From the NCBI RefSeq assembly GCF_000203795.2, contig NW_006281104.1, positions 619,993 through 683,992 on the forward strand: DNA of 64,000 bases. Reading direction: 5' to 3'. The position numbers and the translations under genes were made by a program. The stretch comes from Batrachochytrium dendrobatidis JAM81 (lineage: Eukaryota; Chytridiomycota; Chytridiomycetes; Rhizophydiales). Under the pieces are notes generated by a model that did not search any database, was not told the DNA's origin, and was given only the letters and a program-made list of their open reading frames with translations. Positions 12,231 to 24,366 of the stretch are shown piece by piece. The number at the start of each line of letters is the position of its first letter. Positions within the stretch are counted from its first letter, which is position 1.

Positions 12231-13431
12231 TCTTTTACACTACCATCTGAATGCTATTGCATTCATTGTCATCAGCTGCTTATAGGCTGAAAAGCCAGGT
12301 CTGACCAAAGTGGAGTAAACCCATGGCAAACCAAATATTCGCAATACTGGAAATACACCAATTCAACCTCCACACCCATCATCAGCAGCCAGTATGGTTG
12401 ATGGCAGGATTACATGATTTGAATCAGTCTACCAACCCATGTACTCAATAATGGCAATGCATCATTCTTCCAGCCGAAACTTGAGCTAATGTGGGAATTG
12501 GTGTATGCTGCAGCCACCCTTTATAGACTTGTGTACACAAGTATACACTAGCATTGCTAATCACCTCTCGGTTTACAATTTAGGTTTGAACGATAGTCTG
12601 TAAAGTATCTGTAAGCAAATCCACCTAATTGCATTATCTGACTGTCCTGTACCATACATTATCGACGGCCAAGTTGCTGCCATTCAATTCAATTACAGGT
12701 AGGGCTAATCCTTGTATAGCTTTTTGAACTCCTACGCTTTTTCAGGATGCATCAAGCATTAAATACAAAGCCGAGTGTATGATCAATGTGCCATATATTT
12801 ACTTTCTAGCCGCCCTTGACTATTGTGCACTGACAATTGTCGAGTCGCTCATACTTTGAACTATGCTAGCCTTGATATAAGCAATGATGCCATATATCCA
12901 TCTATTGATGCGACTGACATGCAGTTATGATATAGTTGTCATGCAATTGGCATGCAGTTGGCATGTCTACGACTGTTATATGAGCTGTCATTATTATGAC
13001 AGCTCAATAGAGTTGCTTTAAAGACGCATTCCTCTTTTACCAAACAATTCAGACTTGATAGGTCTAGCACTACTTAATAGAAGTTGAAGTCCAAATCCGT
13101 TCATAATATATTCTTTGACCCAACAATAGATCTAACCAATCTCTTCATACAGTATTCAAGTTACACCAGCCGGGTCACGCGGTTGATATACAGTCCAGCC
13201 ATCAAAACACCTAGCGTTTAAATTGGTGGTCAGACTGTAGTTAGTTTAACTGCATCCACGCCAGCCAGCAAGAAGTAAACTGCCGAGTCGTCAGCTGGTT
13301 ATAGCAACACTTGCTAGAAACATACGGCTGGATTCTGGAAAGACATTTACTTTCTTGTTTCCACACTGTCTGGACCACAATTACTGCACTAATTCGAGGT
13401 CACCAATTCAATTCAGACAGTCTTGATTACC
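12231..13431. other. Intergenic region between divergent genes, with short repeats
   Basis: No gene is supportable here. Visible structure includes a perfect hairpin at 12981-13006 and clustered TTGGCATG/CATGCAGTT words just before it (about 12918-12966). The region separates the large minus-strand gene from the Ser-rich plus-strand gene, so it probably carries both promoters. Confidence 0.5.
12981..13006. repeat. Perfect 11-bp inverted repeat, 4-nt loop
   Basis: TGAGCTGTCAT, loop TATT, then ATGACAGCTCA, an exact inverted match. There is no T-run after it, and it lies about 430 bp upstream of the next start codon, so a dimeric factor-binding site is likelier than a terminator. Confidence 0.7.
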
Positions 13432-16168
13432 ATGTCAGAATCTTCCTTTCCTGGCACTGCATTGTTCCCTCTTATTGCTACCATAAACACTTCTGCATCG
13501 TCTTCAGAAGCCTTGACACAACAATCTTTGCTATCACATACTGCTTTACAGACCAATTCTACATTATCATTAGCTCAAGAGCCGGCTCTTACTGCTACTG
13601 ACATCATCCGCTTTTATGACCGCATTATTGATGCATCGGACCGCAAGCTTACCCGGCTAAACACTCTTGGTAGCAAGGCCAAGTCCGAGGGCTATCGCTT
13701 GTCTGTGCGGCTGATACGGCAAAATGCATGGTACCAGAAGATGCACTATCAACTGACACTTCCTCCTGTTATGATGGGCGACTCGCTCTCTGCTTCGTTT
13801 GGCTTCTCGCAGGATTTCTGGGGTATGTTGGCCTATTCTCCTATCCGATTGAGTGCTCTTGCAATACAGTTTCATACTACTGTCATAACCTGATGCTATT
13901 GGCCAACCTCTTATTTTGAATTTTAACTTTACTGACTTGCCATACAAAATTTAATTAGACACCGCCAATACATTGATGGGAGTTGCTTCTTCAGCACTGC
14001 CATCGGCTCCAGCTTCCGAATCAAATTCTTCCCTATTTACACCCTCTACAGATGCATTGTTGGAGTCCATCACAACAAACTCTTGGGCCCTCACAACTCA
14101 ATTCGACACCAGTGGTTCATTTTTGGATCAGTCCGCTTTAATGGCATCTCAACTAGGTGTTTTACGCTCGTCATCTTGCGACTTGAATTCGTCTCCCTTT
14201 GAAACTTCGGTTTTTGGATCGCTTTCTGCCATGCAAGCGGAGATGGATTTGGCATTCACTAATTCAACCACCCCTTTTTCAATTGTAAACCAATTACATT
14301 CTACTGCATCATCAGTGTCGCAACTACCACATACTCAACCAAATGGTTCTGATAACAAAACTTTTCCAGAATGTGTCAACCCCACAACTTCTGGTATTTC
14401 ACATGCGGGATCATTTGCTACAGACAAGTTGATGGCAAATTTGTCATTTGCCAATTCCGAGTCTTGCTCAACTGAAAGCCCAAAACAAGGTTCTCATGCA
14501 GATCAGTTTTTGAAGTTGGATCGTGTCTTTATATCCGCTGCTGGCAGCGGTGTGTGTGACTTGGACAACAATATCCTATCATCTACTTTTTCCCCTACTA
14601 CTACGCCTTGCAACGGAGTCATAGTTGCATCATTTCCTTCCAGTGTATCTGATACCTCTTTACCAGATCCTCCGGTTGAACCTGCAGAGGGCGTAATGCC
14701 AGAGATTCCCCACCTTCATATTGTCGAGCACCACACCAATATTGCTCAAGAGTCATTATCGATAAAGCCCTTGTCGCCAGAATCTTTCCATCCAAAACGC
14801 GGATCCCCACTCAAGGATGCTTCGGCAGAGCTTGACATGTCACTTCCATCATCCATTTTTGTATCTACTACTCCACTAAGCAACACGACGGAGTTGATGA
14901 CAGATGAAAAATTTGACTGGTTGTCATTAAATTTGACTGAAGCATCATCTACAGCACCGTCTACCTCTACCGCTTCATCTGCTACTACACATGTATTGGA
15001 ACTTTCAGATGCACCAACTGCTAATCAGAAAGCATCACATATACAGCTAAATTTTTGCCAAGCATGCCCTACGCTTTTAGATAGATCGATGTGTGAGCCT
15101 TCCACTCCGCGACTATTGTTTCAAGACTTGACTAGCGACGAGTCTTCGTGCATGGAAGTAGACGATTCAAGTTTTTCTTTATGCTCGTCATCTACTGGCC
15201 ATAAGCTAGGGTGTTTGGAAGATACTGGCCACGTACGTGTGAATATTCCTGAAAATGCAATGCAACAATTTATTTCAACAATACCAAGATTTGGACAAGA
15301 TCCTAAATTGTCCAATACTATTTCAGAGGACATTCCATTGGTGCTTTCACTTTCAAAATCCTCGTCTATTTTGTTGGGAAAGCGCCGCAATGAATGTCAA
15401 TACTATACTGATCCAATTGTATGCGGTTCTGAGAATGATATTCGCGCTTCGTTAGCTTATTCTGTAGTTCCTAACTCTATCTGTACTAAATCTTTGGAAC
15501 CCCTATATACTACCTCGGCTGATGCTTGCTTCCGATCAAAAGAATCGTTTTTTAGTGATATGATTGCCAATATTTTGCCCTTGTCCAACTCATTGTCAGA
15601 AACGAGGCAAGATAAAGGTCGTTTAGCAAAGCGTTTGTGTATTGATGTGCCTGTAACATTGTCTGCACCTGCCGACTTGTGTTTTTTAAAAAAGTATGTA
15701 CACAAAGAATGCTCTGCCGATCCTGCAACTAAATACGATTGTGATGCTATGGACACGGATGAGATACTTGCAATGGACTGTGATCTTGATACTACTTGTG
15801 AAGCTGGTCAAGACTACTCAAATTGCACAACATTAGCAACTCAGCCAACTAACCGAGTACGCATCGACTCTGCCATAGGGGATTCAAATGACCAGAAGGC
15901 ACAATGTTCGAGTGATCTCTTGGACAACACATCATCGAGCCATCAAAACTCAATAATGGTTAAAATGTTTTGCACTATAGAATCTGATCCATCTGCCACA
16001 GTTACCTTGTCGGTCCGAGACAAGAACGAACTGAGTTGCTCGCCCACGACAGACAACATTGTACTGCCAGTCGTCATTGTATCTAAAACACAAAACACGA
16101 ACCGCAACGCAGCACACAAGAGACTACAGAATGGATCGTCTTATCCATCTCCGCCTGACCCAAACTGA
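13432..16168 (+). CDS. Ser/Thr-rich low-complexity protein, unknown function
   Basis: Two exons (13432-13822 and 13959-16168) join in frame to 866 aa. The start is the ATG of MSESSFPGT. Only residues about 40-135 look folded: a helical, basic block with DIIRFYDRIIDASDRKL and GYRLSVRLIRQNAWYQKM. The junction reads FGFSQDFWDTANTLMG. The rest, about 700 residues, is Ser/Thr/Pro/Asp-rich and disordered, with scattered SP/TP sites and short basic spots (LGKRRNE, RLAKRLC). That composition would suit a heavily phosphorylated regulator, but no DNA-binding or catalytic domain is recognised. The basic block at the N-terminus is the part to search with. No signal peptide or membrane segment is visible. 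Confidence 0.75.
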
Positions 16169-16506
16169 TACGTTCACACCACGCTCTCTGTCCAGGGCAT
16201 TTAACCTTCACATCATCCTAACCCATACTGATCTGTTGTTTGATCGAATTTAAATCTAAAATACACTTCTGGTATATCTTATAGTCTTCATTTTTGAAAA
16301 CACATCTAATACATGCAATAGTAAATCTGATAGAATGGCATAACTGAGTCTAGAAATATGCCAATATGGATCGAATCGATCTGTCTGGTGTCTCAGCACT
16401 TGTAATTGCCATCTGTCTCACTGTCCTGCCATCATTCAGTTGAATGTCATGACTAATAAATGCAAACTTTTCAACCTCAAATTGACTTGTTCCAATACAT
16501 ACCAAA
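16169..16506. other. Intergenic, upstream of CDC37
   Basis: This is a 338-bp AT-rich stretch. I looked for heat-shock elements (alternating nGAAn units), since the downstream gene is an HSP90 co-chaperone, and saw no convincing array. Confidence 0.4.
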
Positions 16507-19070
16507 ATGCCTATTGGTGAGACATTCGTCTATATATTTCAAGTGTCTCTACCGCAGTCCGTTGTAGAGCATGTCTTTTTGCATTGGTTCTTCATCTTGA
16601 CTTTCAGATGCCTTGAACATCCCCTGGCTGAAACAGCCATTAAGAAACTTGCAGCAGTTTCACTCCAGTCAATGAACAAATACTCTTTACAAGTGTAAAG
16701 AGTCATGACTGCTTCTGTTCATGTTTTGACTGGCTGCTTTAAATCGGACTTGCAGCACTCAATTAGCTGGAACCCATCTGCAGTCTATTGGGTCATTCTA
16801 ATCTATATTTATTGTTAATTACTTTTATCAAATATTCATTACATACAGACTATAGCAAGTGGGACTCCATAGAGCTCAGCGATGATGAAGACTTTGAGTG
16901 TCAGTAAGTACGATCGATTTACGACCAATTCCCTTTGCACCACTATGTCTAGCCCATCATATCTCTTGATCCAATTCTAGATGCATAATTCTATTTTCAC
17001 AAATCAATGATACTATCAGCCTTTATCCCTAGCTTGATATGGTTAAACTGCGGTATTTTCAAATAATTTATACAGCCGTATCCATGTAAAATGCAACTCC
17101 ATGTCGTAGCCAGTCTTGTTTTCAATTATATTCAACATTCTTGATGTTTTTACATGAATATGGCTGTAATCGCATTTTGACTGCTTTAAAATTCTAATGA
17201 CTTTTGGATCTGATTAGTCCAAATGTGGATAAAAAATCCATGGTTCGCTGGAAACAAGCACAAGTCCATAAGGAACGTAAAGAGCGACAGGACCAGTTAG
17301 ATCTACTTACTCTTGAACATCAGACAACAGAAAAATATTTGGCCGACTTCAAGAACCAGGTCAAGGCAACATTTGAGGCTCTTTCACGTCCAGTTACTGC
17401 TTCTGCTATCATAGATACACTCAAGAAAATTCAAACTGATACTGAAAAAACGTACACCGATCCAATGAGAACCAAGTCTATGAGCTGTATGAATGCATGG
17501 CCAAGAGAATGGGAGGCTCCTAATTGGGGAACTGTTCTTCGTGAGCATGTACCTTGGCACGATACTGTTGCCAAAATTCAAGAGGCAGTGAGCAAAATTT
17601 CTCAGGAACATGCTGGGGATAATCCTGAAAAATTTATCGATTTAACTATGTTGATGATTGCTGAAGCTGAAGCTCGACTGGTCAAGCGCCAAAGTCTCAT
17701 TGAAACTCAAATCAAGGCATTGAATGTTGAAATGCACAAGAAACTCACAATAGATCATCTTAAAACAGGATTTGACAAAACAGTAAATACTGCTTGGGGT
17801 TTTTAATATGAAATATCTGGATAGTGGGCACCTGGATAAACTCACTAACAGATTTGATTAACTTGCTGTATCTGTTTCAGATCATGTCTAAAAAACCTGA
17901 AGACGAATCTATGTCTGCTGCACCAGCTGCTGACAAATCTATTGGAAAAGATGCTAAAGCGTCTTGTTCTACCACGATTGAAACCATCAACTCTGTTAAA
18001 ACTAAAGCAATCGCGACTCCAGAAAAGACAATCCAAGCTGATATTGCTACATATCCGGGAGTAAGTGATACTTGAATTCACTGCGTTGGAAAGACGAGTA
18101 GTCTACTACCAATACATGCTTATTTAACCATTTCTTGCTTGGACCTACTTTTCTTAGCTTGCCGAACAAATCATGGAAGAATACAATTCAACTGACGAGG
18201 AGCTGATCAATACTCATCCTGAACTTCTTGCCTTTTCCAAGTATGGTGACTTTGGAGATGTTCTTAAAGCTCTTAAAAAGCATTCGGAACTTCAAAAAGA
18301 GACTTTTGAAGAAGCGATTTTGATGCGTGCATTGGTTTTGGAAATTGTTGGCAAATCCAAGGAAGCCAAAACCTGTGTCATCAACTCTCTAATTCTCAAG
18401 TATACCAGAGCTCTTGGGTCATCAGGCATTGATGTGTTCTTTAGCAAGTAAGTGAACTATGCAATCAAACCTGACATTGCTATTGCCATCGCTTTATTTA
18501 CATGTTTTATAAATACTCGACCTTTTATTGCCAAACTCAGACTGGAAGCTGGAAAATCTAGTGCACACAACCTATTTTTTTCTGATGTTAGCAAGACGTA
18601 TGAGCACATTCAGCGTCGCGGAAAGATTCTTCGTGCAGAAAAAATTGAAAGCTACAAGGCTGCTATTAAAGAAAAGGCGGAGCATGAAGCCAACATCAAG
18701 AAAATATATGAAACTTTTTTGCAAGCAGATGGAAGTCTTGTGTTTCCTCTGCCTGAGACTCCCACTGAACGCCAGGTGGAGATTAGTCAATGGTTCAATA
18801 ATTTGCCACACGCTACCAAAGGTAATACTTGATTTATACTATCTAATTGGGCGATTCATTTTAATCTGACCTATTCTGCGCTTTGTAAATGATTTTATTC
18901 AACGGCATGCTCTTTTTACTACCGACAATCTGACTTTAGAGGGTTTACTGCTTGAAGATGTTGAAAAGATTAACCAATTTCTTACCACGCTTGGGCCAGA
19001 CGAAGCTGAAAAAAATGCACAGTTTGCAATCGAGGCTGGGTTTATTCATGTTGAAAAAGAGGACGAATAA
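16507..19070 (+). CDS. CDC37: HSP90 co-chaperone Cdc37
   Basis: Kinase-specific HSP90 co-chaperone. Seven exons (16507-16516, 16849-16903, 17218-17782, 17881-18060, 18158-18447, 18541-18821, 18940-19070) total 1,512 nt, 503 aa, with all phases agreeing. The first exon is only 10 nt (ATG CCT ATT G); splicing over a 332-nt intron gives MPIDYSKWDSIELSDDED, the family's N-terminal signature including the casein kinase 2 site (Ser14 here, Ser13 in mammals). The next block, HPNVDKKSMVRWKQAQVHKERKER, is also typical. A long coiled-coil N-terminal domain follows, then LKTGFDKTIMSKKP, the helical HSP90-binding middle domain with SKTYEHIQRRGKIL, and a C-terminal helix. The linker after FDKT is Lys/Ser/Ala-rich. 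The size is similar to yeast Cdc37 (506 aa). Confidence 0.95.
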
Positions 19071-19267
19071 TTGGTTGTGAATCTTTTGTCTTGTTCGAGG
19101 TTTTGTTTTTGATTCAGGTTTCAATATTGGTATTCTTGGGCTGCGTTTACGTAGATGGAATACTGACAAATATGGAGTTAAATATATTTGGGCTTTATTC
19201 ACAATTAGTTTTTATTCACATTAGTATTTGATGAAAACTTTGATTTAAACTTTTCAGTGGCTCGATA

Positions 19268-22200
19268 TCAATCAATTACTGCTTCTCTATCTTTTTTGGC
19301 AAGCTGCACCGACTTTTTGAGATTCAATGGGCCAAGTCCATACACTTGCTGCGTGGTAGATTTGGCAAAGCAGTGAGGTGATTTATTCTGCCCAGTTGCA
19401 ATGTCCCGCTTGAATGACAGCATATTGTCAATCGAATCCGCTAAATTCATTCTAGAGGCTAGGCTTTTGTGAACAATCGCATCGACATTCAAGTATCCAA
19501 CTCCTACTGCAGTTTCCTGTAGCTTGGTTTGCTCCTCTGCCGTCATCTATTCAATTTTTAAAGTTTACCAAATGTAATGCATTGTTTAAATACAGTTAGA
19601 GTTGAATACTTGCATATTTAGCAAATTCGAACAATGTTGGCATTTAGCTACAATTGGCAACCTACATTGTACTTTCCGAGACCCATCTCAGGAGTATGTT
19701 CGTTCCACTCCCATAATCTTACTGGTTGAGATTGACCCCATCGAACAAAACAAGCATAATGATCTTTTGGATGAAAAGCAATATGCACCACCGTAGCGGC
19801 TCCAAGCTGTTTAGGACTCATAGATGAAATTCCTGTGGTCTGAAATTGTGATTGTTTTTTGTGTCGATTCAATGTATGCTTTCGAGATTCATTGTCACTG
19901 ACATCACTATCACTTGTTTTTCTATTTTCTGTGTTTCTGTGGAAGTTGTCATCACCAGCTGGAAAATCAAAGCCGTAGCTGTCATTAGTATCATCCCATT
20001 CATGGACATGATGGGGATCGTACGAAGCCACCATTGCGCCTGTTTCAACCCTCCATACATATACCAATCCATTGGTTGGTGCACCACAAATGATCCAACT
20101 CCCACAAGGAGATACACATGCTCGGGTAAACAAGCCGCCAAAACGTGTTGATGGCAAATGCGCTGGAGATATATGACTTACAACCATAGATCGTTGTCCA
20201 GGTATGGGCGTATCGTTTTTTGACAAAAGATTGTATTCAACTTTTGCAGATGCAGTCATACTAGACAAATTTGGAATAGAATGCTTGGCATCTATTCTTG
20301 TGGGGCTTATTGATGCAATACGTTTTGATAGGCTCTCTCCAGCTCCAGGTATGTTGATATGCGTCAAAAATCGGAATATGCGTACATCAAGAGTATGAAT
20401 AGATACTCCTGTTTGTACAATCAAGCTTCTCCCACCAGGATGCATGATAAGTGAATGAATTGGATTTGGTCCCACTTGAATTGATTTGATACAATCGTAG
20501 TCAAGTTTAGCATTCGATACAGATAACGATGCTGCAGGCTGAGAAAGCAGCAACGATCGTGAGCTCCAAATCTTGAGCGTTCCTTGCGCGTCCGCCGAAA
20601 AGAGTCGATGTCCTTGTGCATCAAATACAACTGCATTGATATTGCATGCATGACCAACCAATTTGTGAATGGGCTTGTGGAAAAGTAAAGCGGAGGTTGG
20701 ATAGGGCTGCAATGCATCTTTTGACTGCGATAATGCTTTTGAATCGTGGCTCCAGAATCGAATTATTCCGTCATAGGCTCCAGTCACCAACATTTGTTGC
20801 CTACAATTATAATTTAGTCTTCACAATTCATCAAAATTAATCGAGTCAAGGTACAATCAAAAGTATATCACCTACTTATCTGTAGATTCATCTGATATTG
20901 GCGGACGAATAGTGGCGGTGTACACAAACGTTGGATGTTGGTATGTAGCTACCATGCAAGCGCTACCGTCACTAAAGAAACGCCAAACACGGACAGACCC
21001 ATCCGCCGATGCTGAAATCAATTCGGTGTCATCCAGTGTCCATATCAGTTGATACACCAAATCTTGATGCCCTTCAAAGCTTTCCACACGCTCGCCCGTC
21101 AGCACATCGTATAATCTGATTGGATATGTTTGTCTATTTGAACACGCTACTGCAAGTAACATTCCATTATGTGAAAATGAACATGCAAATGCACCCCTGC
21201 CAATCAATTGATTTTCAGCACATTAGCCATTTATATATCTATGAATGACAGCTAGTATTCGCTATGTTACAGATAAGTATAGCTACTTACATATCACCGC
21301 CATTAATGCGATACTTGAGTTTATTGGGGATCTTACATTGGTGGCCTTCTTTGCGTCTCCATGTATGCTATTATTGAAATCAATTATCCAAATACAGTGC
21401 TTAATAAGTGTCCAAGATTGACTATGCCTTCAAGTCTAATTATGCACCGTACTTCTGTATGCAAATTTAACAAACTTCTCATTGCATTCTCCATGGGTCG
21501 TTTTTTGATACTATACGTTCGTAAAAGCTAGCAATACATAGATGTAAGTAGACGACATTTTCTACACTGAAATCAATCAGTTTTATCTCAACCATAAACT
21601 ATGTCAAAATTGGAGATTAAACAAATTTCAACAGCATCTACCTGTTCATAGGTCAGCCTTCCTGTCTCTTTTTCAGTGGGACCTATTGGTCTTCGAGTTA
21701 CTTCTCTTGGCTCAACGCGTCCATGAGCAGATACTTGGACAAAAAGCGTGGATGGATACTTTCGTCGATCTTTGCGGCGCCAAATATGATAAATAAATGG
21801 AATTCGATTGATGGTTCGACCTTGCTTCAACCACCAAGGGTATTTAAACAGCTGTAGTCTCACCTAAGTTTTACAAATAGGTATGTTGAGTCATACAACC
21901 TATTAAAACTTGATCACTTTAAATATATCAGGTCTATTGAATAAAATAAATACTACCTGTTTTTCAGTGTTGGTTTGCCCAAGTCCACCAACAAGCTTAA
22001 GAAATCCCCAGGCAATTCGGTACCATCCATCAGTCCCACTAAGAATCCAAAAATAAATGAATTTTAAACTATCCTGACTATATACAATGCTCAAAGCCGT
22101 GCTATTTCATATATCAACTACCTCTTGGCATGCTTAAAATCGCTAAGCATATCTAGTACTTCAAACAATATCATTTGACCTGGACGGACCAAATGCAGAT

Positions 22201-23760
22201 ACTCTTCGTTGAGCATAATCGTCTCATCCCACTTTGGAGTCTTTGTATTGTTTTTAAATAGCTCAAAAGGCTTTAAAAAATAAAGTTGTAAACAATACAG
22301 TAATAATATTATAAAAATAGTAAACATTATTCTTGGTGTGCATGTATCCAAACCTTTGTTATAACCGGAAGAATGAAATCAAGAGTTGCTGGTTCATTAA
22401 ACGTGGTTACTGCTCTAGATGGATCTGATTTTAATACATATTGCCCCGAAACCTCATCTTTTGATTACAAAAACAAGACAACAATTTTACTTGATGTGTT
22501 AAAGCACTTGTTTACATTCTCAATAAACAATAATAGACATGCACGTCAATGTAGCTTACCAATAATGTGAATCTGAACAAGAGGATGTCGCAAGTTTTTT
22601 TCAGACACCAGCGCATCTGTTTGAGCAATATGAATAGTCATGATGCATCCTTCAAAATCGTGGGATTTGCGATTTACATGATCAAACAGGTCTGGTGCAT
22701 TTTGCCGAACAGGAGATTTGTGCTTTTTTTTCAAATGTTTCTTGCTTGAAACTAATATGCTTTCACTTTGATGATTGACATGTGTCATGTCAGAAATCTC
22801 CCCATTTGCCTTGGGCATGGATTGTACACTCTCCTGATTGGATTCTACAACCACATGCATTGGTAAGATTGACTTGGAATGCTTTTTTGCTGATTTTTTG
22901 TGGTGCTTTGTTGGTGGTTCTACTGAGCGTTCTGCACGCCTGCCACGACTTACAGATCGAGATCGAGTTGCTTCAGTTTGCGTGTCTGACATGGTTGCAC
23001 TTTCATGGAGTTCGATGTGTGATGGTATTTGTTCAGCATGTCTATCTTGGGATGATTGTGACGTATCTAGTAGTGATAAGTTGCTTGCATTTCGAGGTCT
23101 TGATTGAGATTTTTTGTGTTGCTCATGCAAGGAATGCTCACTATGCTCTTTTTTGAAAGACTCGAGCTTCGAATCAAACAAACTTTGCTTTTCAGAAAAT
23201 AAAACTTCAGGATGCTGATAGTGTTTGCTATGGTCATTTGAAGAAGCTGACGGCAGTGTAGGAGTGTCTAGATATTTAGATGGTACATTTGATCCTAGAT
23301 TCAATTCAATGCATTCTTCATGAATAGGTGAATCTAAATGTGACTGTCCATTCATGATGGTCACAAGTTTGGGTGGTTTATTCACTGCCCTTTTTGATGC
23401 AGCAGAAGATATACTGGTAGGAGATGGCTGGCTATGCTGTGGTATTTCTGAATTGGAATGTTCATTAGACGAATGAGATGTTAAAGGGCCAAGACTTGAA
23501 GCACGATGGGATGAAGGTGGTCGTGGAGGTCTTGATAAAGAGTTCATTCTCGACCCCGAGACTTTGTTGGATACATTGATCGTTCCACCAATACTGACAC
23601 TTTTTTTAGCAGGTAATGATGCTGTTTGAAGAACAGGATCGTTGCGTAGCTGTGAAGAATCTGTAAATGGTAAACTGGAGCGTGAAGCCTCGCGTCCATC
23701 TTGTGACTGCAGTGTTGAAACTTCTAGTGTGGGTGATGGATAGTGGCCAGAAAAGCTCAT
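19268..23760 (-). CDS. AHI1: Jouberin (AHI1) homologue, ciliary transition-zone WD40 protein
   Basis: Minus-strand multi-exon gene. The first exon (22560-23760) encodes a 400-residue Ser/His/Lys-rich disordered region, then the start of a C2-like domain (GCIMTIHIAQTD, HPLVQIHII). This continues in exons 22354-22457 (DFILPVITK), 22122-22270 (TPKWDETIMLNEEYLHL, ILFEVLDML), 21957-22038 (WYRIAWGFLKLVG) and 21642-21863 (RLQLFKYPWW, RRKYPSTLFVQV). WD40 repeats then start at GGDMGAFACSFSHNG, with GHQDLVYQLIW, SASADGSVRVWRF, YQHPTFVYTATI and LVTGAYDGIIRFW, ending with a helical tail (19268-19546). This C2-like-plus-WD40 order is jouberin's; the vertebrate SH3 domain is absent. The protein works at the ciliary transition zone, so it should serve the zoospore flagellum. 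The exon near 21.45-21.51 kb has an uncertain acceptor. Confidence 0.88.
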
Positions 23761-24366
23761 ACTGGTTTTGATGTGGGTAAACGTATACTGAGTGTGCTAT
23801 GATTTTACTATATTGTATCTTTCTGTGTTCCAATACGCTGACTAATTCTAAATTGCTTGATAATATAGGCTTGCAAAACCCGTCAAAGTGTATCTAGGAT
23901 GGTTGTAAAGTGTTGGTGCAAAAAAGTGTTTCAATGAAAACTCCGACGTCAATGTTTTTGACTATCTATATCCAGACAGCATCAAGTATAATGTCTATTT
24001 TGACGGGCTGTGGCAGCCAAATGCCTTGCAAAGTGATTAGACTAAATCTAAAGGCGAGTCTAAATGCAATGCATGTTCACAATTTATTAGCCATTTTCAT
24101 GGAATGGTTGGTGTTAAATTTACTAAACAATATTGTTTCAATTCTTTATTTAACCTGTCTTTCTTCTGGTAATTGGTATGGAAACAGCTGTCGTAATCCC
24201 AAGACCACAGTAAATCAATTTAGTTTCAAACCTGGTGATTATAATGTCTATTCAAGTCAATTTCTAATAGGAAAGTACAACAAATAGTTAAATATTATTT
24301 ATTCCAAAAAGACGGTCAATGCAAAATAAATACAAATATTCCATTTTACGTGAATACAACTGTAAT
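23761..24366. other. Intergenic between MTC6 and AHI1, partly a repeat copy
   Basis: This stretch holds the promoter side of AHI1 and the 3' flank of MTC6. Its lower half is a copy of the dispersed inverted-repeat element listed separately. A plus-strand 125-codon ORF (23910-24287) overlaps that repeat and shows no domain, so I do not call it a gene. Confidence 0.5.
24072..24364 (-). repeat. MITE-like repeat copy abutting MTC6 stop
   Basis: It shares CACAATTTATTAGCCATTTTCATGG-type sequence with the copy at 31.5 kb and ends in CCATTTTACGTGAATACAACTGTA, the reverse complement of the family's terminal repeat. The final TA is two bases from the MTC6 stop codon. The outer boundary near 24072 is approximate. 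Confidence 0.6.

Noticed and set aside
16169..16506. Heat-shock elements upstream of CDC37
   Set aside because: Only isolated TTC/GAA words are present, with no three-unit alternating array.
17204..17806. A separate 200-aa gene beginning MDLISPNVDKK
   Set aside because: It is exon 3 of CDC37; upstream exons supply the conserved MPIDYSKWD start, and phases agree.
23910..24287. Plus-strand 125-aa ORF
   Set aside because: It overlaps the dispersed repeat and has no domain or splice context.
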